A DNA stretch of 64,000 nucleotides from Azospirillum brasilense. Its GTDB lineage: Bacteria; Pseudomonadota; Alphaproteobacteria; Azospirillales; Azospirillaceae. The translations under genes and the position numbers were made by a program. Every line of letters starts with the position of its first letter. Within the stretch, counting starts at the first letter, position 1. Shown piece after piece: positions 57,901 through 64,000 of this stretch. Where the stretch lies: positions 124,001 to 188,000 of the forward strand of contig NZ_QOKV01000004.1 in the NCBI RefSeq assembly GCF_008365405.1, in the 5' to 3' direction. The notes beneath the pieces are model-generated. The model was not told the DNA's origin, did no database searches, and worked only from the letters and a program-made list of their open reading frames with translations.

Positions 57901-58604
57901 ACCTGAGCGGCGACGGGCTGGAGGCGCTGACCGCTTGGCGGGCGCGGCCCTACCGCCTGCTGATCACCGATTGCCACATGCCGCGCATGGACGGCTACGA
58001 GCTGTCGCGCCAGATCCGCAACGCCGAATCGGCCCCCCAATCGGCTCCCGGTCCCCGCCCGCGCACCGCCATCATCGCCATGACCGCCAACGCCCTGGCC
58101 GGGGAGATGGAGCGCTGCACCGCCGCGGGCATGGACGACTACATCGCCAAGCCGGTGACCCTGAGGCAGCTTGCCACCGCCCTGAACCGGGCGCTGGGCG
58201 AGGGCAGCGTCGCGGCCCCCGACGAGCCGCCCGCGGCGGAGATCGCCGGGGCGGCGGAGCAGACGCTGGACCTCGACCATATCCGCACCACCTTCGGCGG
58301 TTTCGACGCGGCGTCGCTCGACATGCTAGATTTCTTCCTGGAAACCACCCGCCCCCTGCTGGACGAGGCCGCCGCCGCCCTGCAACGGAGCGACCTGGAG
58401 GCCGTCCGCGGCACCGCCCACACTCTGGCCGGGGCGGCGCGCACGGCGGGGGCCAACCGGCTGGGCCGCTCCGCGTCCGCCTTGGAACTCGCCGCCCATC
58501 GCGGCGACCCGGACGGGGCCGGGCACGCCCTGGCGGCGGTGCGCACCGCCTACCCGGCGGTCGAAGCGGCGATCCGCGCCCTGCGGATCGGGGAGGCGGT
58601 GTAG
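54975..58604 (+). CDS. Tripartite hybrid sensor kinase (TorS/BarA-like layout)
   Basis: A 1209-aa protein. Membrane helix (about 10-30), helical TorS-like periplasmic region (about 35-330), second membrane helix (about 333-350), HAMP (about 352-402), PAS (about 405-520), HisKA (FLATMSHEIRTPMNGVLGML), HATPase (LFNLTGNAIKFTDAG, DTGIGISTAG, GTGLGLAICARLVE), a first receiver that is degenerate (LLVLSDGLLE lacks Asp at the acceptor position), an intact receiver (LVAEDHPTNQQVILRQL; Asp in LLITDCHMPRMDGYE; Lys in YIAKPVT) and an HPt domain (AHTLAGAARTAGANRLG, His). It is thus a phosphorelay in one protein. ATG at 54975 preceded by GCGAGG. Confidence 0.92.
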   Translation: MRLPRLGVAFRILAGLTVIAGLTAATGVVAVSLFARFHQGFEQIATAKVPGLVNASQLAQQSGTLAANAPALVAVQSQSVRESVMARLSDQIALLEDLMNRLRDRGTDLADVAELQRRKNELIANLMTLNTQVERQLAAAAETGGLVGRLMQLAERIRDAEESLRDKTPAPRTLAEWEAAQGVERRVDLWTAEAQHAILLMLAASRADHEARVDRLRQDYRAAMDRAAEVVADLPPGAAFDLEPLYRELEALGLGEHNLFNSRLTEIALARAIKGSITRNQNVSDRLVGAVSDHFLSIEQDIAARSGEFERVIRDGKNAILAMAVVSILGALGIFLYIHRNVVRRLRGLQTAMTASAAGRPVAIPTRGQDEIADMARALHYFVATIRSREHALSDSERRLRAILEQSPVGVSIGRPDGSVAFANARAAELAGLPPDAFVGRRHALALPGATLQGRALPQDGAGLVARDVEVAVDRPDGSRVWALQTLQRTEFEGEPAILAWSYDITGRKRAEEDLRHAKDQAEVAARSKSEFLATMSHEIRTPMNGVLGMLELIALTPLDAEQTELVTTVRDSATALLRIIDDILDLSKIEAGKLDLDEMDLDPRELVEGVAELLAPQAHQKALLLVCDLDRKVPTAVRGDPGRLRQILFNLTGNAIKFTDAGRVVLRTRLEPSDAGSDRLRLRFAVEDTGIGISTAGQARLFQPFSQADSSTTRRFGGTGLGLAICARLVEMMGGRIGVESAPGCGATFWFTVDLAPGDPRTVPGDDTDLTGLSIIVADPDPVQRAVLIRTLEDKRAAVADATTADEAVELLTMADADLLVLSDGLLEHHPDDAPGAPNPRLSAPAVLARVVAAGARPPPTLHLIDGREQAGDCPPESGEDGAPFTGLPPRHDHLGRPIRRDALFRRLAALAGRAAPPDRHADSPLAVTDGSPAAQNMTDPDAAAPPPIILVAEDHPTNQQVILRQLRQLGFEADLSGDGLEALTAWRARPYRLLITDCHMPRMDGYELSRQIRNAESAPQSAPGPRPRTAIIAMTANALAGEMERCTAAGMDDYIAKPVTLRQLATALNRALGEGSVAAPDEPPAAEIAGAAEQTLDLDHIRTTFGGFDAASLDMLDFFLETTRPLLDEAAAALQRSDLEAVRGTAHTLAGAARTAGANRLGRSASALELAAHRGDPDGAGHALAAVRTAYPAVEAAIRALRIGEAV

Positions 58605-58691
58605 CCGGGAGAAAGGGCCGCACCACCCCGAAAGTGGCACCACCCCCGGCCCGCCTTGCTCCGCCGGGAGGCGTGGACTAGTCTCACCCGC

Positions 58692-61046
58692 GTGAGCGTC
58701 CTGACCCGATCATACGCCTTTGCCGCGCTGGGGCTGGCGGTGGGAGTCGGCCTGATGGCCGGACCCTCCGGCTCGCCCGCCATGCTGGGCTTTGCCGGTG
58801 TCCTCGGCGCCGCCGGTTTCGGCGGGCTGTTCTGGACCGGCAAGGAACGCCGCCGCAGCGACCGGCTGGCGGCCGACGTGGCGCGCCTGGAGGCTTTGCT
58901 GGCCGCCTCCCCCAACCCCTGGTGCGCCTGGGACGCCGATGGCGCCGTCAGTGCGGCGCCGGGCTGCGCCGGGCTGCTCGGCGCGACGCCGGGTCAGGAC
59001 ATCGCGGGGGCCTTCGCCGACACCGACGCCCCGCGGGTCGCCGAGGCCGTCCGCCGTCTGCGCGCCGCGGGCGAAGGCTTTCGAATCGAGGCGACGACCC
59101 GCAGCGGGCGGCGCCTGCTGCTGAGCGGGCGGCGGGCCGCCGAGCATCAGAACGTCGTCTGGCTGGAGGACATCACAGACCGCAGCGCCGAGCGCGAGGG
59201 GCTGACCCGGGGGCGGCACGACGCCGAATCGGCGCTGGCCGAGCTGCGCGCGGCGGTGGACGCCCTGCCGCTGCCGGTGTGGCTGCGCGGCGCCGGGCAG
59301 ACGCTGTCCTGGTGCAACCGCGCCTACGCCCGCGCCGTGGATTCCGAACCCGCCGCCGTGCCTGAGAGCGGCAAGGAGCTGAGCGACGCCGGGCGCGCCC
59401 TGGCGGAACGCGCGCTTCGCAGCGGGGTCGCCCAGTCGGAGCGGGTCTCCGCCGTCATCGGCACCGAGCGCCGCCTGCTGGAGGTCACCGAGGCCCCCCT
59501 GCCCGCCCCCGACAGCGGCGGCACGCTGGTCGTCGGCTACGCGCTGGACGTCACGGCCGAGGAGGAGATGCGCGGCGAGCTGAGCCGCCATCTCGCCGCC
59601 CATGGCGAGGTGCTGGAGCGGCTGGGCGCCGCGATCGCCATCTTCGGCGCCGACACGCGGCTGACCTTCTTCAACCAGGCCTACGCCCGGCTGTGGGACC
59701 TGGAGGAGTCCTGGCTGCGCAGCCAGCCCACCCACGGCGAGATCCTGGAGGAGCTGCGCACCCGCCGCCGCCTGCCCGAATACGCCGACTACCAGAGCTA
59801 CAAGCGCGAGCGGCTGAGCCGCTACACCCGCCTGCTGGAGCCGGTCGAGGAGCTGATGCACCTGCCGGACGGCACGACTCTGCGCAGCCTCGCCGCCCCC
59901 CACCCGCTGGGCGGGCTGATGCAGATCCTGGAGGACGTGACCAACACGCTGGCCCTGGAGTCCTCCTACAACACGCTGATCGCCGTGCAGCAGGAGACGC
60001 TGGACAATCTGGCCGAGGGCATCGCGGTGTTCGGCGGCGACGGGCGGCTGAAGCTGTCCAACCCGGCCTTCGCGCGCATCTGGGACCTCGACGACGACGA
60101 TCTGCTGGGCGAACCGCACATCTCCGCCCTGTTCGAGCGGATGCGGCCCTTCCTGGAGAACGGCGGCGACTGGGACAGCCTGAAGGACGAGATGATCGGC
60201 GCGACGCTGGAACGCGCCGTGCGCTCGGGCCGGCTGGAGCGGGCGGATGGTTCGGTCGTCGAGTTCTCCACCCTGCCGCTGCCCGACGGGGCGGTTCTGA
60301 ACAGCTATCTCGACGTCACCGACAGTGCCCGGCTGGAGCAGGCGCTGCGCGCCTCCAACGCCGCGCTGGAGGCCGCCGACCAGTTGAAGAGCGAGTTCAT
60401 CGCCAACGTCTCGCACCATCTGCGCAACCCGCTGAACGGCATCATCGGCTTCGCCGAGGTGCTGGCGAACCAGTATTTCGGGGAGCTGAACCCGCGCCAG
60501 ATCGAGTATGTGAAGGGCGTCCTGAACGCGGGCGAGCGGCTGCTGGAGCTGATCGACGACGTGGTCGACATGACCAGCCTGGGGGCCGGGGTGACCACGC
60601 TGGACCGCGGCACGGTGGACGTGCCCGACCTGCTGGAGACGGTGGGCGAGCTGACCCGCGAATGGGCGCGGCGCGAGGGGCTGCGCCTCGACCTCACCGC
60701 CCCGTCGTCGCTGGGCGAGATGGAGGGCGACGAGCGGCGGCTGAAGCAGGCGCTGTTCACCCTGGTCGTCGGCGCCATCCGCCACCCGCCGGCGGACCGC
60801 CGCATCCTGCTATCGGGGGAGCGGACCGCCGGCGCCCTCGTTCTGACCGTGGGCAGCGGGGCCGGGCCGGGCGAGGCCGCCATGCCCTCGCGCTACGACC
60901 GCAACGACCCGCGCGGCGCCGCGGCCCTCGGCCTGTCGCTGGTGCGCAATGTCATGGAGCTGCACGGCGGGCGGCTGGAGGTCGAGGAGTGGCCGGGCAA
61001 CGGCACCCGCTTCCGCTGCGTCCTGCCGCTTCCCCCCGCCTCCTGA
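58692..61046 (+). CDS. Multi-PAS histidine-kinase-like protein with degenerate ATPase domain (DivL-like?)
   Basis: About 784 aa. Two N-terminal hydrophobic segments (about 5-45), three or four PAS-like regions (about 65-570, including LGAAIAIFGADTRLTFFNQA and LAEGIAVFGGDGRLKLSNPA), HisKA (FIANVSHHLRNPLNGIIGFA) and a C-terminal HATPase-like domain. That domain lacks the N-box Asn (TLVVGAIRH instead of N-x-x-x-N-A) and the G1 Asp (TVGSGAGPGEA), keeping only a GLSLVRN-like G2. It therefore may be catalytically dead and act as a regulator, as DivL does in Caulobacter. Start uncertain (GTG 58692; TTG 58656 possible). Confidence 0.75.
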   Translation: MSVLTRSYAFAALGLAVGVGLMAGPSGSPAMLGFAGVLGAAGFGGLFWTGKERRRSDRLAADVARLEALLAASPNPWCAWDADGAVSAAPGCAGLLGATPGQDIAGAFADTDAPRVAEAVRRLRAAGEGFRIEATTRSGRRLLLSGRRAAEHQNVVWLEDITDRSAEREGLTRGRHDAESALAELRAAVDALPLPVWLRGAGQTLSWCNRAYARAVDSEPAAVPESGKELSDAGRALAERALRSGVAQSERVSAVIGTERRLLEVTEAPLPAPDSGGTLVVGYALDVTAEEEMRGELSRHLAAHGEVLERLGAAIAIFGADTRLTFFNQAYARLWDLEESWLRSQPTHGEILEELRTRRRLPEYADYQSYKRERLSRYTRLLEPVEELMHLPDGTTLRSLAAPHPLGGLMQILEDVTNTLALESSYNTLIAVQQETLDNLAEGIAVFGGDGRLKLSNPAFARIWDLDDDDLLGEPHISALFERMRPFLENGGDWDSLKDEMIGATLERAVRSGRLERADGSVVEFSTLPLPDGAVLNSYLDVTDSARLEQALRASNAALEAADQLKSEFIANVSHHLRNPLNGIIGFAEVLANQYFGELNPRQIEYVKGVLNAGERLLELIDDVVDMTSLGAGVTTLDRGTVDVPDLLETVGELTREWARREGLRLDLTAPSSLGEMEGDERRLKQALFTLVVGAIRHPPADRRILLSGERTAGALVLTVGSGAGPGEAAMPSRYDRNDPRGAAALGLSLVRNVMELHGGRLEVEEWPGNGTRFRCVLPLPPAS

Positions 61047-61069
61047 TCGGCCACCGTGATCCGACGCCC

Positions 61070-62431
61070 TCAGCCCTGGCCGCGCCTCACCCCCCGAAAG
61101 GGCTCGGCCTTCTCCCCATGCGGTGATGTGACGGATTCCGCGACCGCCACCGGACGGTCGGTGGTGATCAGCCGCGCGCCGCGCTGGTAGGTGGCCCAGC
61201 GCCACAGCCATTGCATGGTGACCAGCACCCGCTTGTGGAAGTTCACCAGAAGATAGACGTGGATGATCGCCCACAGCACCCAGGCGAACCAGCCCTTCAG
61301 CTTGCGCGTCCCGAAATCGAAGACGGCGGCGCTGCGCCCGACGATGGCGGTGTTGCCGCGGTTGCGGAAACGGAAGGGCTCCAGCGGCTGGCCGCGCAGC
61401 AGGCTGGCCTCCAGCCCGCCGCCGAGATGCTCGCCCTGCTGCTTGGCGACCTGGGCCAGTCCGGGCAGCGGCTTGCCGTCGTCGCCGGCCAGCGCCGCCG
61501 TGTCGCCCAGTGCGTAGACATCGGGCACGCCCGGCACCGCCATGTCGGCGCCGACCGGGATGCGCCCGCTGCGGTCGGTTTCCACCCCCAGCCAGGACCC
61601 GGCGGGCGAGGCCTTGACCCCGGCGCCCCACACGATGGCCCCTGCCGGGATGAAGCGCCCGCCGACCGTGGCACCCTCCGGCGTGATGCTCTCCACCGCC
61701 TGCCCGGTCAGCACGACGACGCCCAGCTCCTCCAGCTTGCGGCGGGCGTACTGGCCGAGATCGTCCGGGAAGGTGGAGAGGATGCGCGGCCCGGCCTCGA
61801 CCAGCAGGACGCGGGCGGTGCGCGGGTCGATGCGGCGGAAGTCGCGGGCCAGCGTGAAGCGGGCCAGTTCCGCCACCGCCCCGGCCATCTCCACCCCGGT
61901 GGGGCCGCCGCCGACCACGATGGTGGTCATCAGCGCCTTCTGCCGGGCCGGGTCCTCGCACATCTCCGCCTGCTCGAAATTCATCAGCAGCCGGGCGCGG
62001 ATCCGCCGGGCGTTCTCGATGGTCTTCAGGCCGGGGGCGATCTCCGCCCAGTCGTCGTGCCCGAAATAGCTGTAGGAGGAGCCGGTGGCCAGCACCAGCC
62101 GGTCGTAAGGGACGAAGCTGCCGTCGGCCAGCTCCACCCGCTTGGCGGCGCGGTCGACGCCGGTCACCTCGCCCATCACCACGTCGATGTTGGGGTGGCG
62201 GCTGACGATGCGGCGGATCGGCTCGGCGATGTCGGCGGGCGACAGGGCGGCGGTCGCCACCTGATAGAGCAGCGGCACGAACAGGTGATAGTTGTTCCGG
62301 TCGATGATGGTGACGCGGATGTTCGTTCCGCCCAGGGCCTCCGCGCAGGCCAGCCCGCCGAACCCCGCCCCGACGATCACGACATGGGGGCGGCTGTCCA
62401 CGGGCGCGGGGGTGCGGTCGATCTGCGGCAC
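61070..62431 (-). CDS. ndh: Type II NADH dehydrogenase (NDH-2 family)
   Basis: A 453-aa flavoprotein passing electrons from NADH to quinone without proton pumping. FAD motif HVVIVGAGFGGLACAEALGG, NYHLFVPLLYQVATAALSPA (quinone-site region), NADH motif TTIVVGGGPTGVEMAGAVAE, second FAD motif PDVYALGDTAAL and a C-terminal amphipathic/hydrophobic membrane anchor (GWFAWVLWAIIHVYLLVNFH). GTG start with GGAGG 8 bases upstream. It is convergent with the PAS protein. Confidence 0.92.
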   Translation of the reverse strand: MPQIDRTPAPVDSRPHVVIVGAGFGGLACAEALGGTNIRVTIIDRNNYHLFVPLLYQVATAALSPADIAEPIRRIVSRHPNIDVVMGEVTGVDRAAKRVELADGSFVPYDRLVLATGSSYSYFGHDDWAEIAPGLKTIENARRIRARLLMNFEQAEMCEDPARQKALMTTIVVGGGPTGVEMAGAVAELARFTLARDFRRIDPRTARVLLVEAGPRILSTFPDDLGQYARRKLEELGVVVLTGQAVESITPEGATVGGRFIPAGAIVWGAGVKASPAGSWLGVETDRSGRIPVGADMAVPGVPDVYALGDTAALAGDDGKPLPGLAQVAKQQGEHLGGGLEASLLRGQPLEPFRFRNRGNTAIVGRSAAVFDFGTRKLKGWFAWVLWAIIHVYLLVNFHKRVLVTMQWLWRWATYQRGARLITTDRPVAVAESVTSPHGEKAEPFRGVRRGQG

Positions 62432-62544
62432 GGCGGCAACCTCCGGTGAAGTCGATCCTGCACCGATAACCGTCCGTTCCCTCCCGATGTTGCGGTGCGT
62501 AATCCCTTCTCCCCTCTGGGGCGAGGGCTTTCACGCCCCCGCGA

Positions 62545-63924
62545 TCACCGCGGCAGGGTCACCGTCACCCGCAGCCCTCCCTCCGGGCGATTGGAGAGCG
62601 CGATGTCGCCGCCATGGCCGCGCACCACCGTGCGGGCGGTGGCCAGCCCCAGCCCCACCCCGCCGGTGTCGCGGGAGCGCGAGCGCTCCAGCCGGTAAAA
62701 GGGGGCGAAGACCTTCTCGAACTCCGCCTCCGGGATGCCGGGGCCGCCGTCCTCGATCTCCACCCGCAAATCCCCATCCCCAAGACACAGCCGCACGGTC
62801 AAGCCGCCGCCATAGGCGATGGCGTTGTCCATCAGATTGGCGAAGGCGCGGCGCAGGGCCACCGGACGCCCGTCCACCGTCGCGTGCGCCGGCCCCTCGT
62901 AGGTTGCCTCGTGCCCGGCGTCCACGCGGTCGTCGCACAGGCTCTGCAGCAGGTCGGCGAGGTCGAGCGGGCCGCGCGGCTCGTGCTTGGCGTCGTCGCG
63001 GGCGAAGGCCAGCGTGGCGTTGATCATCGCCGCCATCTCGTCGAGGTCGGCGAGCATCTTGCGCTGCATCTCCGGGTCCTCGACCAGTTCGGCGCGCAGG
63101 CGCAGCCGGGTCAGCGGCGTGCGCAGGTCGTGGCTCATCGCCGCCACCATCTGGGTGCGGTCGGCGACGAAGCGGGCCAGACGCGCCTGCATCCGGTTGA
63201 AGGCGCGGGTGGCGGCGCGCAGCTCCTGGGGGCCGGCTTCGGGCAGGGGCGGCGCCTCGCCGTCCACGCCCAACCGCTCCGCCGCGTCGGCGAAGCGCGC
63301 GATGGGGGCGGTCATGCGGCGCGCCGTCCAGACCGAGACCAGAGCCACCGCCCCGACGATGCCGGCCATCCACAGCGCGAAGCGCAGCAGCCGGAACGGC
63401 CCCTCCAGCGGGTCGCCGCCGACGAAGGTCAGCCAGGACCCGTCCCTCAGCCCCACCGACAGCCGGACGTCGGTGCCCCAGCGGTGCTCCTCCACCGGGA
63501 AGGGGCCTGGCATGGGACGTTCCCGCCGGACCTCGACCACCACGGCGCGGTCGGGATCGTCCAGCTCGCCGCGGATGGCGCGGCGCAGCCGGTCGAAGGG
63601 AAAGCCCTCGCGCTGGTTGGCGAAGCGCGGCGTCTCGGGAGTCCAGTCCACCCGCAGCACGGGGTCGTCGATCGCCTTCACCAGCCGCCGCCGCTCCTGC
63701 GGCGGTGTGCTCTCCACGAGCTGGACGATGGCGGTGACGCGCTGGACGAGGACGCGCATGCTGTGGGCCGGCGGTCCCGGGGGACGGTCGGTCAGGTAGA
63801 CCAGCGCGCTGACCGCCTGGGTCAGCAGCAGCGCCAGAACCACGGTCAGCACCAGCCGGGAGGCGATGCTGTCCGGCAGCCAGCGCCGGGCCACCAGCAG
63901 GCGGCTCTTGCGGGCAGTCTCCAA
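62545..63924 (-). CDS. EnvZ-type sensor histidine kinase
   Basis: A 459-aa protein: membrane helix (about 20-43), periplasmic loop (about 45-175), second helix (about 180-202), HAMP (about 203-255), HisKA (MVAAMSHDLRTPLTRLRLRA) and HATPase (FANLMDNAIAYGGGL, DGGPGIPEAE, GGVGLGLATARTVV). The MSHDLRTPLTRLRLR block is that of the EnvZ/RstB subfamily. TTG start with GGGAGG 5 bases upstream, inside the end of the response regulator gene, whose stop is one base before. So the pair is a two-component operon. Confidence 0.92.
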   Translation of the reverse strand: METARKSRLLVARRWLPDSIASRLVLTVVLALLLTQAVSALVYLTDRPPGPPAHSMRVLVQRVTAIVQLVESTPPQERRRLVKAIDDPVLRVDWTPETPRFANQREGFPFDRLRRAIRGELDDPDRAVVVEVRRERPMPGPFPVEEHRWGTDVRLSVGLRDGSWLTFVGGDPLEGPFRLLRFALWMAGIVGAVALVSVWTARRMTAPIARFADAAERLGVDGEAPPLPEAGPQELRAATRAFNRMQARLARFVADRTQMVAAMSHDLRTPLTRLRLRAELVEDPEMQRKMLADLDEMAAMINATLAFARDDAKHEPRGPLDLADLLQSLCDDRVDAGHEATYEGPAHATVDGRPVALRRAFANLMDNAIAYGGGLTVRLCLGDGDLRVEIEDGGPGIPEAEFEKVFAPFYRLERSRSRDTGGVGLGLATARTVVRGHGGDIALSNRPEGGLRVTVTLPR

Positions 63925-63925
63925 C

Positions 63926-64000
63926 TCAGCCTCCCGTCACCGCCGGGGTGAACAGATAGCCGCCGCCGCGCACCGTCTTGATCATGGTGGGATCGGCCGG
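63926..64000 (-). CDS. OmpR-family response regulator, C-terminal fragment
   Basis: The gene enters from the right edge. The last 24 codons read (A)DPTMIKTVRGGGYLFTPAV and end at TGA 63926-63928. IKTVRGxGYLF is the terminal beta-hairpin of the OmpR winged helix, which contacts DNA. It is the cognate regulator of the EnvZ-type kinase by adjacency. Receiver domain outside the window. Confidence 0.88.
   Translation of the reverse strand, partial: PADPTMIKTVRGGGYLFTPAVTGG

Noticed and set aside
54777..58280. A 1167-codon open frame on the minus strand
   Set aside because: It is antisense to the tripartite kinase, which has complete recognisable domains; the product has no protein-like features.
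58710..60785. A 691-codon minus-strand open frame
   Set aside because: Antisense shadow of the multi-PAS protein; low-complexity composition and no start signal.

Overview
The window is high-GC alphaproteobacterial chromosome, most likely Azospirillum or a close Rhodospirillales relative. The evidence is the strong GC3 bias, the trpB-trpA-accD-folC operon order typical of alphaproteobacteria, the density of multi-PAS sensor kinases, and a tRNA-Gly(CCC) of the alphaproteobacterial type. I infer the genus from gene content; no search was run.

Left chromosomal part (1-22605). It begins with the C-terminal end of a Do-like protease. Envelope genes follow: an NnrU-family membrane protein, a secreted four-repeat protein with curlin-like spacing, a DUF4398 lipoprotein overlapping a DUF4398-OmpA lipoprotein, a membrane methyl-accepting protein and a two-HKD phospholipase D family protein. 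Next come three sensor kinases (8366-17683), interrupted by an amidoligase / glutamine amidotransferase pair. An SBP-permease-ATPase ABC operon of the nitrate/sulfonate/taurine class (18675-21361) ends at a perfect terminator. A few orphan small genes, some AT-rich, lie between these blocks.

Mobile element (22606-37877). A 15.2-kb integrative and mobilizable element sits in tRNA-Gly(CCC). It is bounded by a 47-bp perfect direct repeat of the tRNA 3' part. The tyrosine integrase lies next to the intact tRNA, and an AlpA/excisionase-like protein is at the other end behind a helically phased heptamer array. Cargo and backbone are: a DUF5131 (Gp37/Gp68) gene overlapping a three-Cys-motif partner (TcmP) gene; a MobA/MobL relaxase with a C-terminal LPD7-like domain and a small gene nested inside it; a candidate oriT hairpin; an opposing operon ending in a 925-aa DotA/TraY-like membrane protein; an AAGGATTTC iteron-like array; and a gene with two near-identical helix-turn-helix-like segments. 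No complete type IV secretion system is present, so the element would need a helper.

Right chromosomal part (37832-64000). It holds a GNAT acetyltransferase, apaG, a pterin group (folE, a second folE paralogue, folK-like, folM), an orphan Fis-type response regulator, ybaK, an EamA transporter, a kinase coupled to a periplasmic molybdopterin-fold protein, tRNA-Arg(CCT) and an acidic zinc-ribbon protein with repeated short helices. The trpB-trpA-accD-folC operon follows, then an AapJ-like amino acid binding protein, a tripartite hybrid kinase, a PAS kinase with a degenerate ATPase domain, a type II NADH dehydrogenase, and an EnvZ/OmpR-type two-component pair cut by the window edge.

The most unusual content is the mobile element: the DUF5131/TcmP pair, the orphan DotA/TraY, the nested gene in the relaxase and the three phased repeat arrays. 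The amidoligase pair and the possible pseudokinase are the most notable chromosomal items.
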